Assembly (NCBI RefSeq): GCF_020687765.1
Contig: NZ_JAJEWJ010000001.1
Coordinates: 620,001-684,000 of the forward strand
Reading direction: 5' to 3'
Source: Sphingobacterium sp. FBM7-1
GTDB lineage: Bacteria; Bacteroidota; Bacteroidia; Sphingobacteriales; Sphingobacteriaceae
Length of the DNA: 64,000 nucleotides
A program made the translations under genes and the position numbers. The notes beneath the pieces are model-generated. The model made no database searches and was not told the DNA's origin. It saw only the letters and a list, made by a program, of their open reading frames with translations. Positions 27,481 through 35,676 of the stretch are shown piece after piece; the first letter of the stretch is position 1, and every line of letters starts with the position of its first letter.

Positions 27481-27577
27481 CTATTAAATTGTCTGAACTA
27501 GAATTGCACATCTTGCTTCCCAAAATTAAAAGGAAATTTTGTATCCTAAAAGCGTACAAAGGCAACGCGATAAGTAG

Positions 27578-27585
27578 TATCTTTG
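27578..27585 (+). promoter_or_regulatory. Candidate -7 box (TATCTTTG) for the porin-lpxB pair
   Basis: TATCTTTG fits TAnnTTTG and lies about 40 bp before the porin ATG at 27626. No strong -33 element is visible. Confidence 0.4.
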
Positions 27586-27625
27586 GCAATTCGTCGCATA
27601 TTTAAAACATTTTATAATTTCAAGT

Positions 27626-28849
27626 ATGAAAATTAACAACGGACTATTCTTATTGCTATTAGGAAGCTTATTGTTAACCCTTCAAAGCCAGGCACAAGAA
27701 CGAGATGACCGTGCAACTATCTTAAATTTCAAAGGTATTCAATACATGAGTAACGACTCGCTGTTTTACACGAACTTTAGATTCCGTATGCAGAACAGAC
27801 TTGGCTTCACGAATGTACTCGACAATGAAGATAACGACAAATTTGACGCGCGTATACGAAGATTACGCTTACGGATGGACGGTTATATTTATACCCCTAA
27901 AATTTCTTATTCCGTTCAGTTAGCCTTTACACGTGGCGATCAGGATTTCGACGATAGCGGGGTGCCAAATATCGTGCGGGATGCGGTAATTTTCTACAAT
28001 TTCTCGGATGATTTCTACATTTCTTTCGGTCAGAATAAATTGCCAGGCAACCGCCAGCGTGTCAACTCTTCAGGTCAATTACAATTTGCAGACCGATCTT
28101 TAGTAAACAGCAACTTTACGGTAGATCGGGATTTCGGAATGTCTTTCAACCTCAGTAAAAAAATTGGACAGATGCCCGTAAATGCAAAAGCTGCAATCTC
28201 TACTGGTGAAGGTCGCGTGGCGCTTAGTACCGATAATGGTCTAGCCTATACAGGGCGTGTAGAATTCCTACCATTGGGAGAGTTTACGAATAACGGGGAC
28301 TACTCAGAAGGCGACCTCGAACGCGAAGAAACGCCCAAACTGTCTATTGGAGGAGGCTATAGTTATAACGACCGCACCACCAGAGAAGGCGGGCAGCTCG
28401 GCCGATATGTAAAAAATCCTTTTACATTAAAGACGGCTTTTGCAGATGCAATATTCAAATACCAAGGATTTGCTTATCAGGCTGAATATATGCGTCGCGA
28501 CGTGAAGGATCCCTTCAATGTGGTCGATGACCGGTTTAACCAAGTCGATGGTCCAGAAGAGGAGCTGACTTATGCACAAAAAGGATGGGGTGTCAACCAA
28601 CAAGCTTCTTACCTACTTAATAAAGGCTATGAGGTCGCAACCCGCTATACCCATATCAAACCGCATCAGCAAATTCGGAACTATGAAGATCAGCTGGAAG
28701 TCATCGAATTGGGATTGACCAAATACATGAAAGCACACCGTCTTAAATTTCAATTGAACGCAAACTACACCGTATCTAATGGTGATTTTGGCAACAATTC
28801 GAGTAAAAATTCCTGGGGAGGCATGTTCCAAATAGAATTGGGAATCTAA
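27626..28849 (+). CDS. OprO/OprP-type (phosphate-selective-like) outer-membrane porin
   Basis: The 407-residue protein has a signal peptide (ending SQAQ) and the OprO/OprP signature RIRRLRLRMDGYIYTPKISY, then many amphipathic strands (VRDAVIFYNFSDDFYISFGQ). Family members form trimeric channels, often for phosphate or polyphosphate; true selectivity cannot be read here. lpxB starts 13 bp after it, so both are likely in one transcript. Confidence 0.88.
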   Translation: MKINNGLFLLLLGSLLLTLQSQAQERDDRATILNFKGIQYMSNDSLFYTNFRFRMQNRLGFTNVLDNEDNDKFDARIRRLRLRMDGYIYTPKISYSVQLAFTRGDQDFDDSGVPNIVRDAVIFYNFSDDFYISFGQNKLPGNRQRVNSSGQLQFADRSLVNSNFTVDRDFGMSFNLSKKIGQMPVNAKAAISTGEGRVALSTDNGLAYTGRVEFLPLGEFTNNGDYSEGDLEREETPKLSIGGGYSYNDRTTREGGQLGRYVKNPFTLKTAFADAIFKYQGFAYQAEYMRRDVKDPFNVVDDRFNQVDGPEEELTYAQKGWGVNQQASYLLNKGYEVATRYTHIKPHQQIRNYEDQLEVIELGLTKYMKAHRLKFQLNANYTVSNGDFGNNSSKNSWGGMFQIELGI

Positions 28850-28862
28850 AAACGTATAGATC

Positions 28863-29984
28863 ATGAAATACTACCTTATTGCTGGAGAAACATCGGGAGA
28901 TTTACATGGATCGAATCTGATCAAAGCCTTAAAAAACGAGGACGCAGCAGCTAGTTTTCACTTTGTTGGTGGCGATCAAATGCAAAAAGCTGCCGGACAG
29001 ACACCCTTAATCCATACCGCCGAGATGGCGTTTATGGGATTTGTCGAGGTAATCAAAAATATTGGAAAAATCCGAAAAAACTTAAAGCTGGTCAAAGCGG
29101 ATATTATCCAAAAGAAACCGGACACTTTAATCCTGATTGACTTTCCCGGGTTCAATCTCAAAATTGCCGAATTTGCAAAAAAAATAGGCATTCGCGTCTG
29201 TTATTATATCTCTCCAAAAATATGGGCATGGAATCAAGGTCGGGTACATAAGATCAAAAAGGTAGTGGATCACATGTTCTGTATCCTTCCATTCGAGGTC
29301 GATTTCTATAAAAAATACAACTATACGGTAGATTATGTCGGTAACCCCTTGTTGGATGCTATAAATCAGTATCGATTTAATGCATCATTCAAAGAAGACA
29401 ATGCGCTTAATGACCGACCAATTATTGCACTTCTTCCGGGTAGTCGAAAAATGGAAATCGAAAAACTCTTGCCCGTTATGGTGGATCTATATTATCTTTT
29501 CCCCGCCCATCAATTCGTGGTGGCGGGGGCCCCTAACTTTGATGAAGCATATTACCAACAATATACTAGTGACCTACCTATAAAGGTTGTTTTCGACCAA
29601 ACCTACGATCTCCTTAAACACGCGGAAGCCGCTGTCGTGACGAGCGGTACCGCAACATTAGAAACCGGCATTTTAAAAGTTCCACAAGTCGTCGTTTATA
29701 AAGCCAATAAACTGACCATATTACTGGCTCGACTTGTTATAAAGGTTCCGTTCATTTCCTTGGTCAATCTGATCAACGGTTTTTTATCTGTTCGAGAGTT
29801 TATTCAAGATGAATGTGATACACGCACGGTGGCGGACGAGCTAGCACAACTGATTTCCAATAAGGAACACCGGGCAAGTGTATTAGAAAATTACGAAGTA
29901 CTAGCTGAAAAATTAGGCACGCCCGGCGCCTCTGAAAAAGCCGCAAAACTCATCGTGCAGTATTCTTCTGACAAACCAAACTAA
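28863..29984 (+). CDS. lpxB: Lipid-A-disaccharide synthase
   Basis: LpxB condenses UDP-2,3-diacylglucosamine and lipid X to the lipid A disaccharide at the inner membrane. The N-terminus YYLIAGETSGDLHGSNL and the ALLPGSRKMEIEKLLPVM and VTSGTATLE segments are typical of this GT19 family. At 373 residues it is full length. Confidence 0.97.
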   Translation: MKYYLIAGETSGDLHGSNLIKALKNEDAAASFHFVGGDQMQKAAGQTPLIHTAEMAFMGFVEVIKNIGKIRKNLKLVKADIIQKKPDTLILIDFPGFNLKIAEFAKKIGIRVCYYISPKIWAWNQGRVHKIKKVVDHMFCILPFEVDFYKKYNYTVDYVGNPLLDAINQYRFNASFKEDNALNDRPIIALLPGSRKMEIEKLLPVMVDLYYLFPAHQFVVAGAPNFDEAYYQQYTSDLPIKVVFDQTYDLLKHAEAAVVTSGTATLETGILKVPQVVVYKANKLTILLARLVIKVPFISLVNLINGFLSVREFIQDECDTRTVADELAQLISNKEHRASVLENYEVLAEKLGTPGASEKAAKLIVQYSSDKPN

Positions 29985-30034
29985 ACTATTTGCCGCTTTG
30001 TTATTCTAATATAAAGCACCAAGCAGTAGAGGTC

Positions 30035-30679
30035 ATGAGATTAACACATATTTTAACAATAATTTTTCTGTTTCTAGGTCAATCTTTTTTATCCGAGGGG
30101 TATGCACAAGAAGAACATATTAGCAAACTCGAATTAGGCCGAAAGAAAAAGAAAGTTTTTAACAACAGAGATTCGACGGCTGTTATACACATCGACACCC
30201 TTATCATGAAAGACAAATCGTCATTGCAATTTTACGGAAAGAAGGATGTCAAACTGGTCATAAAGCATGCGGAGATAGGAAAAGGTGCCTTTATAAGCGG
30301 TATGGGCGGACAAAACAATGCTTCAAATTTCGATATAGCCATCAACCTTCAAAAATTAGGTTCCCTTTACGTCATTGCTCGAGGGGAAGATGCGATGAAT
30401 GGGACAAAAACTTTTCCAAACGGTGATGGCGGAGAGGTAAATTTTCAGTACAATCCTAAAGGCATTATACCTCAAACGGACGACAAAAAGCAAGCAAACT
30501 ATGTATATATAGACGTATCCGCTGGCGGTCGAGCCATCAGCCCGGTTTCTGATCTTCAACAAATATACGCGCGTATAGCTACATCCGCTCCTGGTCTTCG
30601 TGGCTTGCCGCAAGGACAGGTTTATTCTGGGTCACCGGGTAAAGAAGGGAAAGTCGTTATCTCTTCTTTTTCCCCGTGA
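30035..30679 (+). CDS. Secreted protein of unknown function (214 aa)
   Basis: The protein has a signal peptide (ending EGYAQ), a basic stretch (GRKKKKV), then a middle region of short beta-type segments (KSSLQFYGKKDVKLVIKHAE, GKGAFISGMGG) and a glycine-rich C-terminus with a short collagen-like run (PQGQVYSGSPGKEGKV). I recognise no domain. I start at ATG 30035, since the upstream TTG at 29990 would put 15 residues before the signal peptide. The last codons and stop lie inside a hairpin (30663-30687) at the edge of repeat copy C. It follows lpxB by 50 bp. Confidence 0.7.
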   Translation: MRLTHILTIIFLFLGQSFLSEGYAQEEHISKLELGRKKKKVFNNRDSTAVIHIDTLIMKDKSSLQFYGKKDVKLVIKHAEIGKGAFISGMGGQNNASNFDIAINLQKLGSLYVIARGEDAMNGTKTFPNGDGGEVNFQYNPKGIIPQTDDKKQANYVYIDVSAGGRAISPVSDLQQIYARIATSAPGLRGLPQGQVYSGSPGKEGKVVISSFSP

Positions 30680-30689
30680 AAAAGAAGCA

Positions 30690-31014
30690 AAACCGAACGG
30701 AGTGAGCTCATGGACACCAAAGTAAGCACTTGTCCATAAACCTCGTCGCTTCGAATCTTTGAGGAGAGAGAGATAGTACTAAAAATGAGTTTCTACGTAC
30801 CTCAAAAATTCGGATGCGACCTTAAAAGTTAAGGGGGGGGGGCATGCAATTGTATTATCCCATCCTTAAACACAAATGCCACATCAAAAATTTTGACTAT
30901 TGTAAAAACACCATTTTTGCAATATCCCATTCAGTCAAAATTTTTAAGTGGCGAGTTTTTTTGCATACTTTTTTTTCGGAAAAAAAGTATGAGCCACGTC
31001 GCGGCTTGAGCGAC
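30690..31014 (+). repeat. Dispersed intergenic repeat, copy C
   Basis: Copy C has the module GAGCTCATGGACA...TGTCCAT (30704-30737) at its left, then CTCGTCGCTTCG (30742) and the shared core. At its right are GTGGCGAGTTTTTT, an A/T hairpin (30964-30991) and GTCGCGGCTTGAGCGAC (30998-31014), the exact reverse complement of the left end of copy B. It contains a run of ten G near 30833-30842. It fills the 342-bp convergent gap between the secreted unknown gene and the M16 pair. Confidence 0.85.
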
Positions 31015-31021
31015 AAAATTA

Positions 31022-32320
31022 TTAATTCATTTTCCCTACGACAACTTTTAATAAATTATCATAGTCAAAATATGTATTCGCTATACCTTGCACATCAGCA
31101 GCGGTCATGTTTCTGATAACCTCATTATAACGCGTATAATAAGATAAATCAAGTCCGTAAAAATACACGGCTTTAAACTTGTCGGCATGTGAAAACACAG
31201 ATTCTATTGAACCTAGCACAGAACCTAAGATATAGTTTTTGACCAAGGTTACTTCTTCGTCAGAAGCCGGGGTTTCGCGTAAAGTCTTGAATTCTTTCTC
31301 AATCTCGATAAGTGTAGCTTTCGTGCTGTCTATCCCAACTTCCGTAGCGATGGTAAAAAATCCCGTATGTTGTAAACTCGCAAAGGCTGACCCAATACTA
31401 TAGGTAAACCCTTTTTCTTCGCGTATATTCCGCATTAAACGGGAACCGAAATAGCCACCAAGCAGTGTATTTACAAATTGTATGGCTGGGAAATCGGGAT
31501 GAACCCGATTAACGGCAGGCATGCCCAGCCTTATAGCGGATTGCAGGGCATCCGTACGTTCTTCCGAAACAGTGGCAGGAGCAAAAACCGGAAATTGAGG
31601 GCCCGACTCCGGGCCTGATTCTCCTGTATTTAACCATTGCACATCAAAAAGTTCCTTTACTTGCAATAGCACCTCGTTCGTAATATTACCCGATAAAATC
31701 AAGGTGCAATTTTGCGGTTGTACCTGCCGTTGGTACAATGCCATTAAATCTTCCCGATTCAACGCATCATAAGCTTCTTCTGTCGGAATCCGTCCATATC
31801 TGCTATCTCCAAACAAGCTTTTAAAGAAAAGCCGACGGGCTACATAATCATTCTTCTGCAAAGAAATTTTTAAAGTCTGCTTATTATTACGGATATACGT
31901 TTCTAACTCGGCTTCGGGAAAAACCGTATTATTCAATATATCGTGTACAACAGGTAAAACCGAACCAAGATGCTTATTGAGCGAATAAAGGGTTAACGCC
32001 GTTTGGTCAAAGCTGTACTCCGGCATTAGGTAAGCTCCATAAAAATCGATTTCTTCGGCGATATGCGCGCTTGTGCGCGTTCGCGTCCCCTCTTTTAACA
32101 TATAGCTTGCACAGGTATGCAGCAAGGAATTTTCTGAACCTTCAAAGATGTTTCGGAAAATAAATTCAGCTTTGACCAATTCTTGTGTCGGGGCGTTAAA
32201 AACAAACACCTTTAACCCATTTTTAAAAACTACCTCGTCAGGCTGGACCAACGTAATATCCTGTATATCATGACGTATAGGCGCAACAGATCTATTCAGC
32301 ATGTTCTTGTTTTTTAGCAT
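31022..32320 (-). CDS. M16 family peptidase-like subunit, non-catalytic
   Basis: This 432-residue protein has the M16 (pitrilysin-like) fold but no HxxEH zinc site; the corresponding segment reads SLLHTCASYMLKEGT. It keeps the RlmrniReekGftYS region (RLMRNIREEKGFTYSIGS) with the Arg/Tyr pair that non-catalytic M16 partners use for substrate binding. With the catalytic neighbour upstream it should form a two-subunit peptidase. The genes overlap by 29 bp from ATG 32320, or by 11 bp if the second ATG at 32302 is used. Confidence 0.9.
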   Translation of the reverse strand: MLKNKNMLNRSVAPIRHDIQDITLVQPDEVVFKNGLKVFVFNAPTQELVKAEFIFRNIFEGSENSLLHTCASYMLKEGTRTRTSAHIAEEIDFYGAYLMPEYSFDQTALTLYSLNKHLGSVLPVVHDILNNTVFPEAELETYIRNNKQTLKISLQKNDYVARRLFFKSLFGDSRYGRIPTEEAYDALNREDLMALYQRQVQPQNCTLILSGNITNEVLLQVKELFDVQWLNTGESGPESGPQFPVFAPATVSEERTDALQSAIRLGMPAVNRVHPDFPAIQFVNTLLGGYFGSRLMRNIREEKGFTYSIGSAFASLQHTGFFTIATEVGIDSTKATLIEIEKEFKTLRETPASDEEVTLVKNYILGSVLGSIESVFSHADKFKAVYFYGLDLSYYTRYNEVIRNMTAADVQGIANTYFDYDNLLKVVVGKMN

Positions 32321-33545
32321 AATAAATGAGGGTGGACGAATTTTCCTTCGTAAAAATTTCTTGTGCCACCCGTTGAATATCAGTCGGCTTTACCGCGAGA
32401 TAGCGATCCACTTCTCGATTGTACCCATCTGCATTTCCCAGTACTTCAAAAAAAGCGAGATTCATAGCCCTGTCCAAAATAGATAGTTCGGCAAACACCA
32501 TGGTGGATTCAACTTTATTTTTCACTTTCTGCAATTCGGCTTCGGCCATTATCTCGGTTTTCAATATATCCAACTGATTCCACAACAATTTCTCTGCTTC
32601 GGCCATATCTAGATGTGGCAGTGGTTTACCTTCGATAACGATAAGATTAGGATCGATAGAACCACATACATAGGCGTTAACTTCGCTAAACAGTGCCTGG
32701 TCTTTCACTAAAGCTCTATAAAGACGAGAAGAACTTCCGCGGGAAAGTATATCGGACAATAAATCCATCACCGGGTAATCTGGATGCATGCGTTCAGAGC
32801 CATGAAACGCGATGTAAATACTATTAACCGGCACATCTGCATGCACTTCCTCCCGCCGCGGAGCTAATTGCCGGGGTTCTACCGGAAGTTCTCGCTGAGG
32901 TTTTGGCCGTACGGGAATATTAGCGAACCACTTTTCTGTTAATGCTTTTACTTGTTCAAGCGTAACATCTCCGGCGACGACCATAACTGCATTGCTTGGC
33001 ACATAATGTTTAAAGAAAAAAGCCTTAACATCTTCCATGGTTGCTTCTTCGATATGGCGAAGTTCTTTACCGATTGTAGCCCACCTATAAGGATGTTCTT
33101 TGTAAGCTAAGGGCCGCAACCGTAACCATACATCCCCGTAAGGCTGATTGAGGTAGCGTTGTTTAAACTCCTCGCTGACCACATTGCGTTGTACTTCCAA
33201 ACTCTGTTCGCTAAAAGCCAGACTTAACATCCGGTCACTTTCTAACCAAAATGCGGTTTCCAGATTAGCTGCTGGGAGTGTAATATAATAATTGGTAATA
33301 TCGTTGCTTGTAAAAGCATTATTCTCCCCACCGACTTCCTGCAACGGCGTGTCATAGTTGGGAATATGGACAGAACCTCCGAACATCAGATGCTCGAAGA
33401 GATGCGCGAACCCGGTTTTATCCGGCGATTCGTCTCTGGCCCCCACATCATAGACGATATTCACACAGGCCATTGCGGTTGTGTGATCTTCATGTACCAA
33501 CACACGCAAGCCATTATCCAGTGTAAAACGCTGATAATTAATCAT
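32292..33545 (-). CDS. M16 family zinc peptidase, catalytic subunit
   Basis: The inverted zinc motif HxxEH is present in FAHLFEHLMFGG (H48, E51, H52), with the further glutamate expected in the segment ETAFWLESDRM. At 417 residues it has two M16 domains. No signal peptide is seen, so a cytoplasmic peptidase is likely. It is the third gene of a leftward group gpsA-hemF-M16-M16 and follows hemF by 16 bp. Confidence 0.93.
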   Translation of the reverse strand: MINYQRFTLDNGLRVLVHEDHTTAMACVNIVYDVGARDESPDKTGFAHLFEHLMFGGSVHIPNYDTPLQEVGGENNAFTSNDITNYYITLPAANLETAFWLESDRMLSLAFSEQSLEVQRNVVSEEFKQRYLNQPYGDVWLRLRPLAYKEHPYRWATIGKELRHIEEATMEDVKAFFFKHYVPSNAVMVVAGDVTLEQVKALTEKWFANIPVRPKPQRELPVEPRQLAPRREEVHADVPVNSIYIAFHGSERMHPDYPVMDLLSDILSRGSSSRLYRALVKDQALFSEVNAYVCGSIDPNLIVIEGKPLPHLDMAEAEKLLWNQLDILKTEIMAEAELQKVKNKVESTMVFAELSILDRAMNLAFFEVLGNADGYNREVDRYLAVKPTDIQRVAQEIFTKENSSTLIYYAKKQEHAE

Positions 33546-33561
33546 AAGCTATTATTACAGA

Positions 33562-34464
33562 TTACCCAATCCAGTTGATGTCCTTTTTTAGTAAAGACAT
33601 TGTTTTTTCTTCGTTAGAGTTCGCTTCAGGCTTAAAATCGTATGCCCAATTAGCCTGTGCTGGCAAACTCATTAATATAGACTCAATGCGACCATTCGTT
33701 TCCAATCCGAATCGGGTTCCGGCATCATATACCAAGTTAAACTCCACATACCGGCCTCTGCGCAACAACTGCCATTCTCTCTCTTGTGAAGAGAATTTAC
33801 GATCGCGGTTTCGATTCACCAACTCCGTGTAAGTAGGCAGAAAAGTACGGCCCAAGTCACAAGAAAATTTAAACAGCTCTTCGTCTGTCAAACCAGTTTT
33901 CTCGGGTGTCAGCTTATCGTAGAATACACCACCTATTCCGCGCGTTTCTTGCCGATGTTTAATAAAAAAGTAGTTATCGGCCCAGGTTTTAAATTCGGGA
34001 TAAAAATTAGCATGATGCTTATCGCAAACATTCTTCATCATGTGATGAAAAAAACGCGCATCGTCTTCTACCACATAATGGGGAGTAAGATCGATTCCTC
34101 CACCGAACCAGCGGATATTTTCACCCAATTCAAAGTAACGTATATTCATATGGATGATCGGCACCCAAGGATTATTGGGATGGATCACGATCGATACACC
34201 GGTTGCAAAAAAATCTTCTTCTTCCACCTGAAACGATTTTTTAATCGCCGCTGGCAATTTACCATGAACAGCGGAGAAATTGACGCCGCCTTTTTCTAAT
34301 ATATTACCATCCTGTATGATACGTGTCCGACCGCCGCCACCACCTTCTCGTTCCCACATTTCCTCTACAAAAGTAGATCGACCATCTAAAGCCTCCAGTC
34401 CTGCAGTAATTTCATCCTGAATGGATTTATAGGTTGCTGCTATATGTTCTTTCGTTAATCTCAT
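33562..34464 (-). CDS. hemF: Oxygen-dependent coproporphyrinogen III oxidase
   Basis: HemF decarboxylates coproporphyrinogen III to protoporphyrinogen IX using O2, in haem synthesis. The family signature is clear: HMNIRYFE, WFGGGIDLTPHYVVEDD and RGRYVEFNLVYDAGTRFGL. The 300 residues are full length. Its ATG directly abuts the gpsA stop with no spacer. An aerobic or facultative lifestyle is implied. Confidence 0.98.
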   Translation of the reverse strand: MRLTKEHIAATYKSIQDEITAGLEALDGRSTFVEEMWEREGGGGGRTRIIQDGNILEKGGVNFSAVHGKLPAAIKKSFQVEEEDFFATGVSIVIHPNNPWVPIIHMNIRYFELGENIRWFGGGIDLTPHYVVEDDARFFHHMMKNVCDKHHANFYPEFKTWADNYFFIKHRQETRGIGGVFYDKLTPEKTGLTDEELFKFSCDLGRTFLPTYTELVNRNRDRKFSSQEREWQLLRRGRYVEFNLVYDAGTRFGLETNGRIESILMSLPAQANWAYDFKPEANSNEEKTMSLLKKDINWIG

Positions 34465-35475
34465 TTACGTTAATTTATCCAATAGTTTTTTGATCTCTAA
34501 CGTCGCCGGCTGGCGATGATATAGGATTTCATACACCATTTGGCAGATCGGCATATCAAGCTGATGCCGTTGAATAATATTTTGAATACATGCGGAAGCA
34601 TAATAGCCTTCGGCAACCATATTCATTTCGAGCTGTGCAGATTGGACGGTGTAGCCCTTCCCGATCATATGGCCGAATGTACGGTTTCTGCTAAATTGTG
34701 AATACGCCGTAACCAATAGATCGCCCAGATACGCTGATGTTTTAATATCCCTGCTGACATCCGAATCGATAGCGGATAAACAAGTACCCATTTCACGAAT
34801 AGCATTCGAAATCAATACCGCAATAAAATTATCTCCAAGTCCCGCTCCATGGCATATACCTGCTGCCAATGCGTATATATTCTTTAATACCGCCCCATAT
34901 TCTACTCCGAAAATATCGGTAGAGAGCACCGTATTGATATAGCGTCCACGGATAAACCTACCTACCCGTTCTACTGTTGTTTGGTCTTTCCCGGCAAGCG
35001 TTAAATAAGAAAGCTTTTCCGAAGAGACTTCTTCCGCATGACAAGGACCACCGATAACCACAATATTTTCTAAGGGTATTTGATACGTTTGTGTAAGATA
35101 ATCGCCCACAATAAGGTTATCATTTGGAATGATTCCCTTGATGGCAGATACAACAATTTTATTTGAAAAATCCGCTGCTTGCACAGCTGCTAAGGCATCT
35201 TTTAAATAAGCGGACGGTGTATTTAAGATAACGATATCCGATTGCTGAATAACCGTACGTGCATCCGAGAATAAATTATCTGGCTTGACACAAACCTTTA
35301 CAGCACTCAAATAACTAGGGTTATGTCCGTAAGATCGGATGTATGCTAAATCTTCTTCCTTTCTAACCCACCATAAAATATCCTTCTGCTCTGTATTATC
35401 TCCAAGCATCTTGATCATCGCCGTTGCCCAACTCCCACTCCCTACGATGCCTATCTTTTGCACAGATTCGTCCAT
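34465..35475 (-). CDS. gpsA: Glycerol-3-phosphate dehydrogenase (NAD(P)+)
   Basis: GpsA reduces dihydroxyacetone phosphate to sn-glycerol-3-phosphate for phospholipids. The dinucleotide-binding GIVGSGSWATAM lies near the N-terminus, and SAIKGI and the VEYGAVLKNIYALAAGI segment with the catalytic Lys follow. I choose ATG 35475 (336 residues). The frame stays open 32 codons upstream, but that extension is basic and unlike the family. It leads the gpsA-hemF-M16-M16 group and is divergent from the P-type ATPase with a 201-bp gap. Confidence 0.96.
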   Translation of the reverse strand: MDESVQKIGIVGSGSWATAMIKMLGDNTEQKDILWWVRKEEDLAYIRSYGHNPSYLSAVKVCVKPDNLFSDARTVIQQSDIVILNTPSAYLKDALAAVQAADFSNKIVVSAIKGIIPNDNLIVGDYLTQTYQIPLENIVVIGGPCHAEEVSSEKLSYLTLAGKDQTTVERVGRFIRGRYINTVLSTDIFGVEYGAVLKNIYALAAGICHGAGLGDNFIAVLISNAIREMGTCLSAIDSDVSRDIKTSAYLGDLLVTAYSQFSRNRTFGHMIGKGYTVQSAQLEMNMVAEGYYASACIQNIIQRHQLDMPICQMVYEILYHRQPATLEIKKLLDKLT

Positions 35476-35676
35476 ATTTTTTTCATTGTAAAAGCTACAA
35501 ATATACAATTTCTTATCATACTTTCTTTGCGTACGCTGTGCTATATAATCCTTCCGAAGATAAACAAACATGCTAATTTTGCGTTAACTTTACAGATAAA
35601 TGCTTCAAAAAAGAAAATCAGCAATTTTACGAGAGCTGACCTATATCTTTATTAAACGACAAATTAATCTTGTACG

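Noticed and set aside
31022..32320. Loss of HxxEH in the second M16 protein taken as gene decay
   Set aside because: Two-subunit M16 peptidases normally have one non-catalytic partner that keeps the Arg/Tyr pair, which is seen here.
35476..35571. A 32-residue N-terminal extension of GpsA
   Set aside because: It is basic and tyrosine-rich and precedes the nucleotide-binding strand, which normally lies at the very N-terminus.
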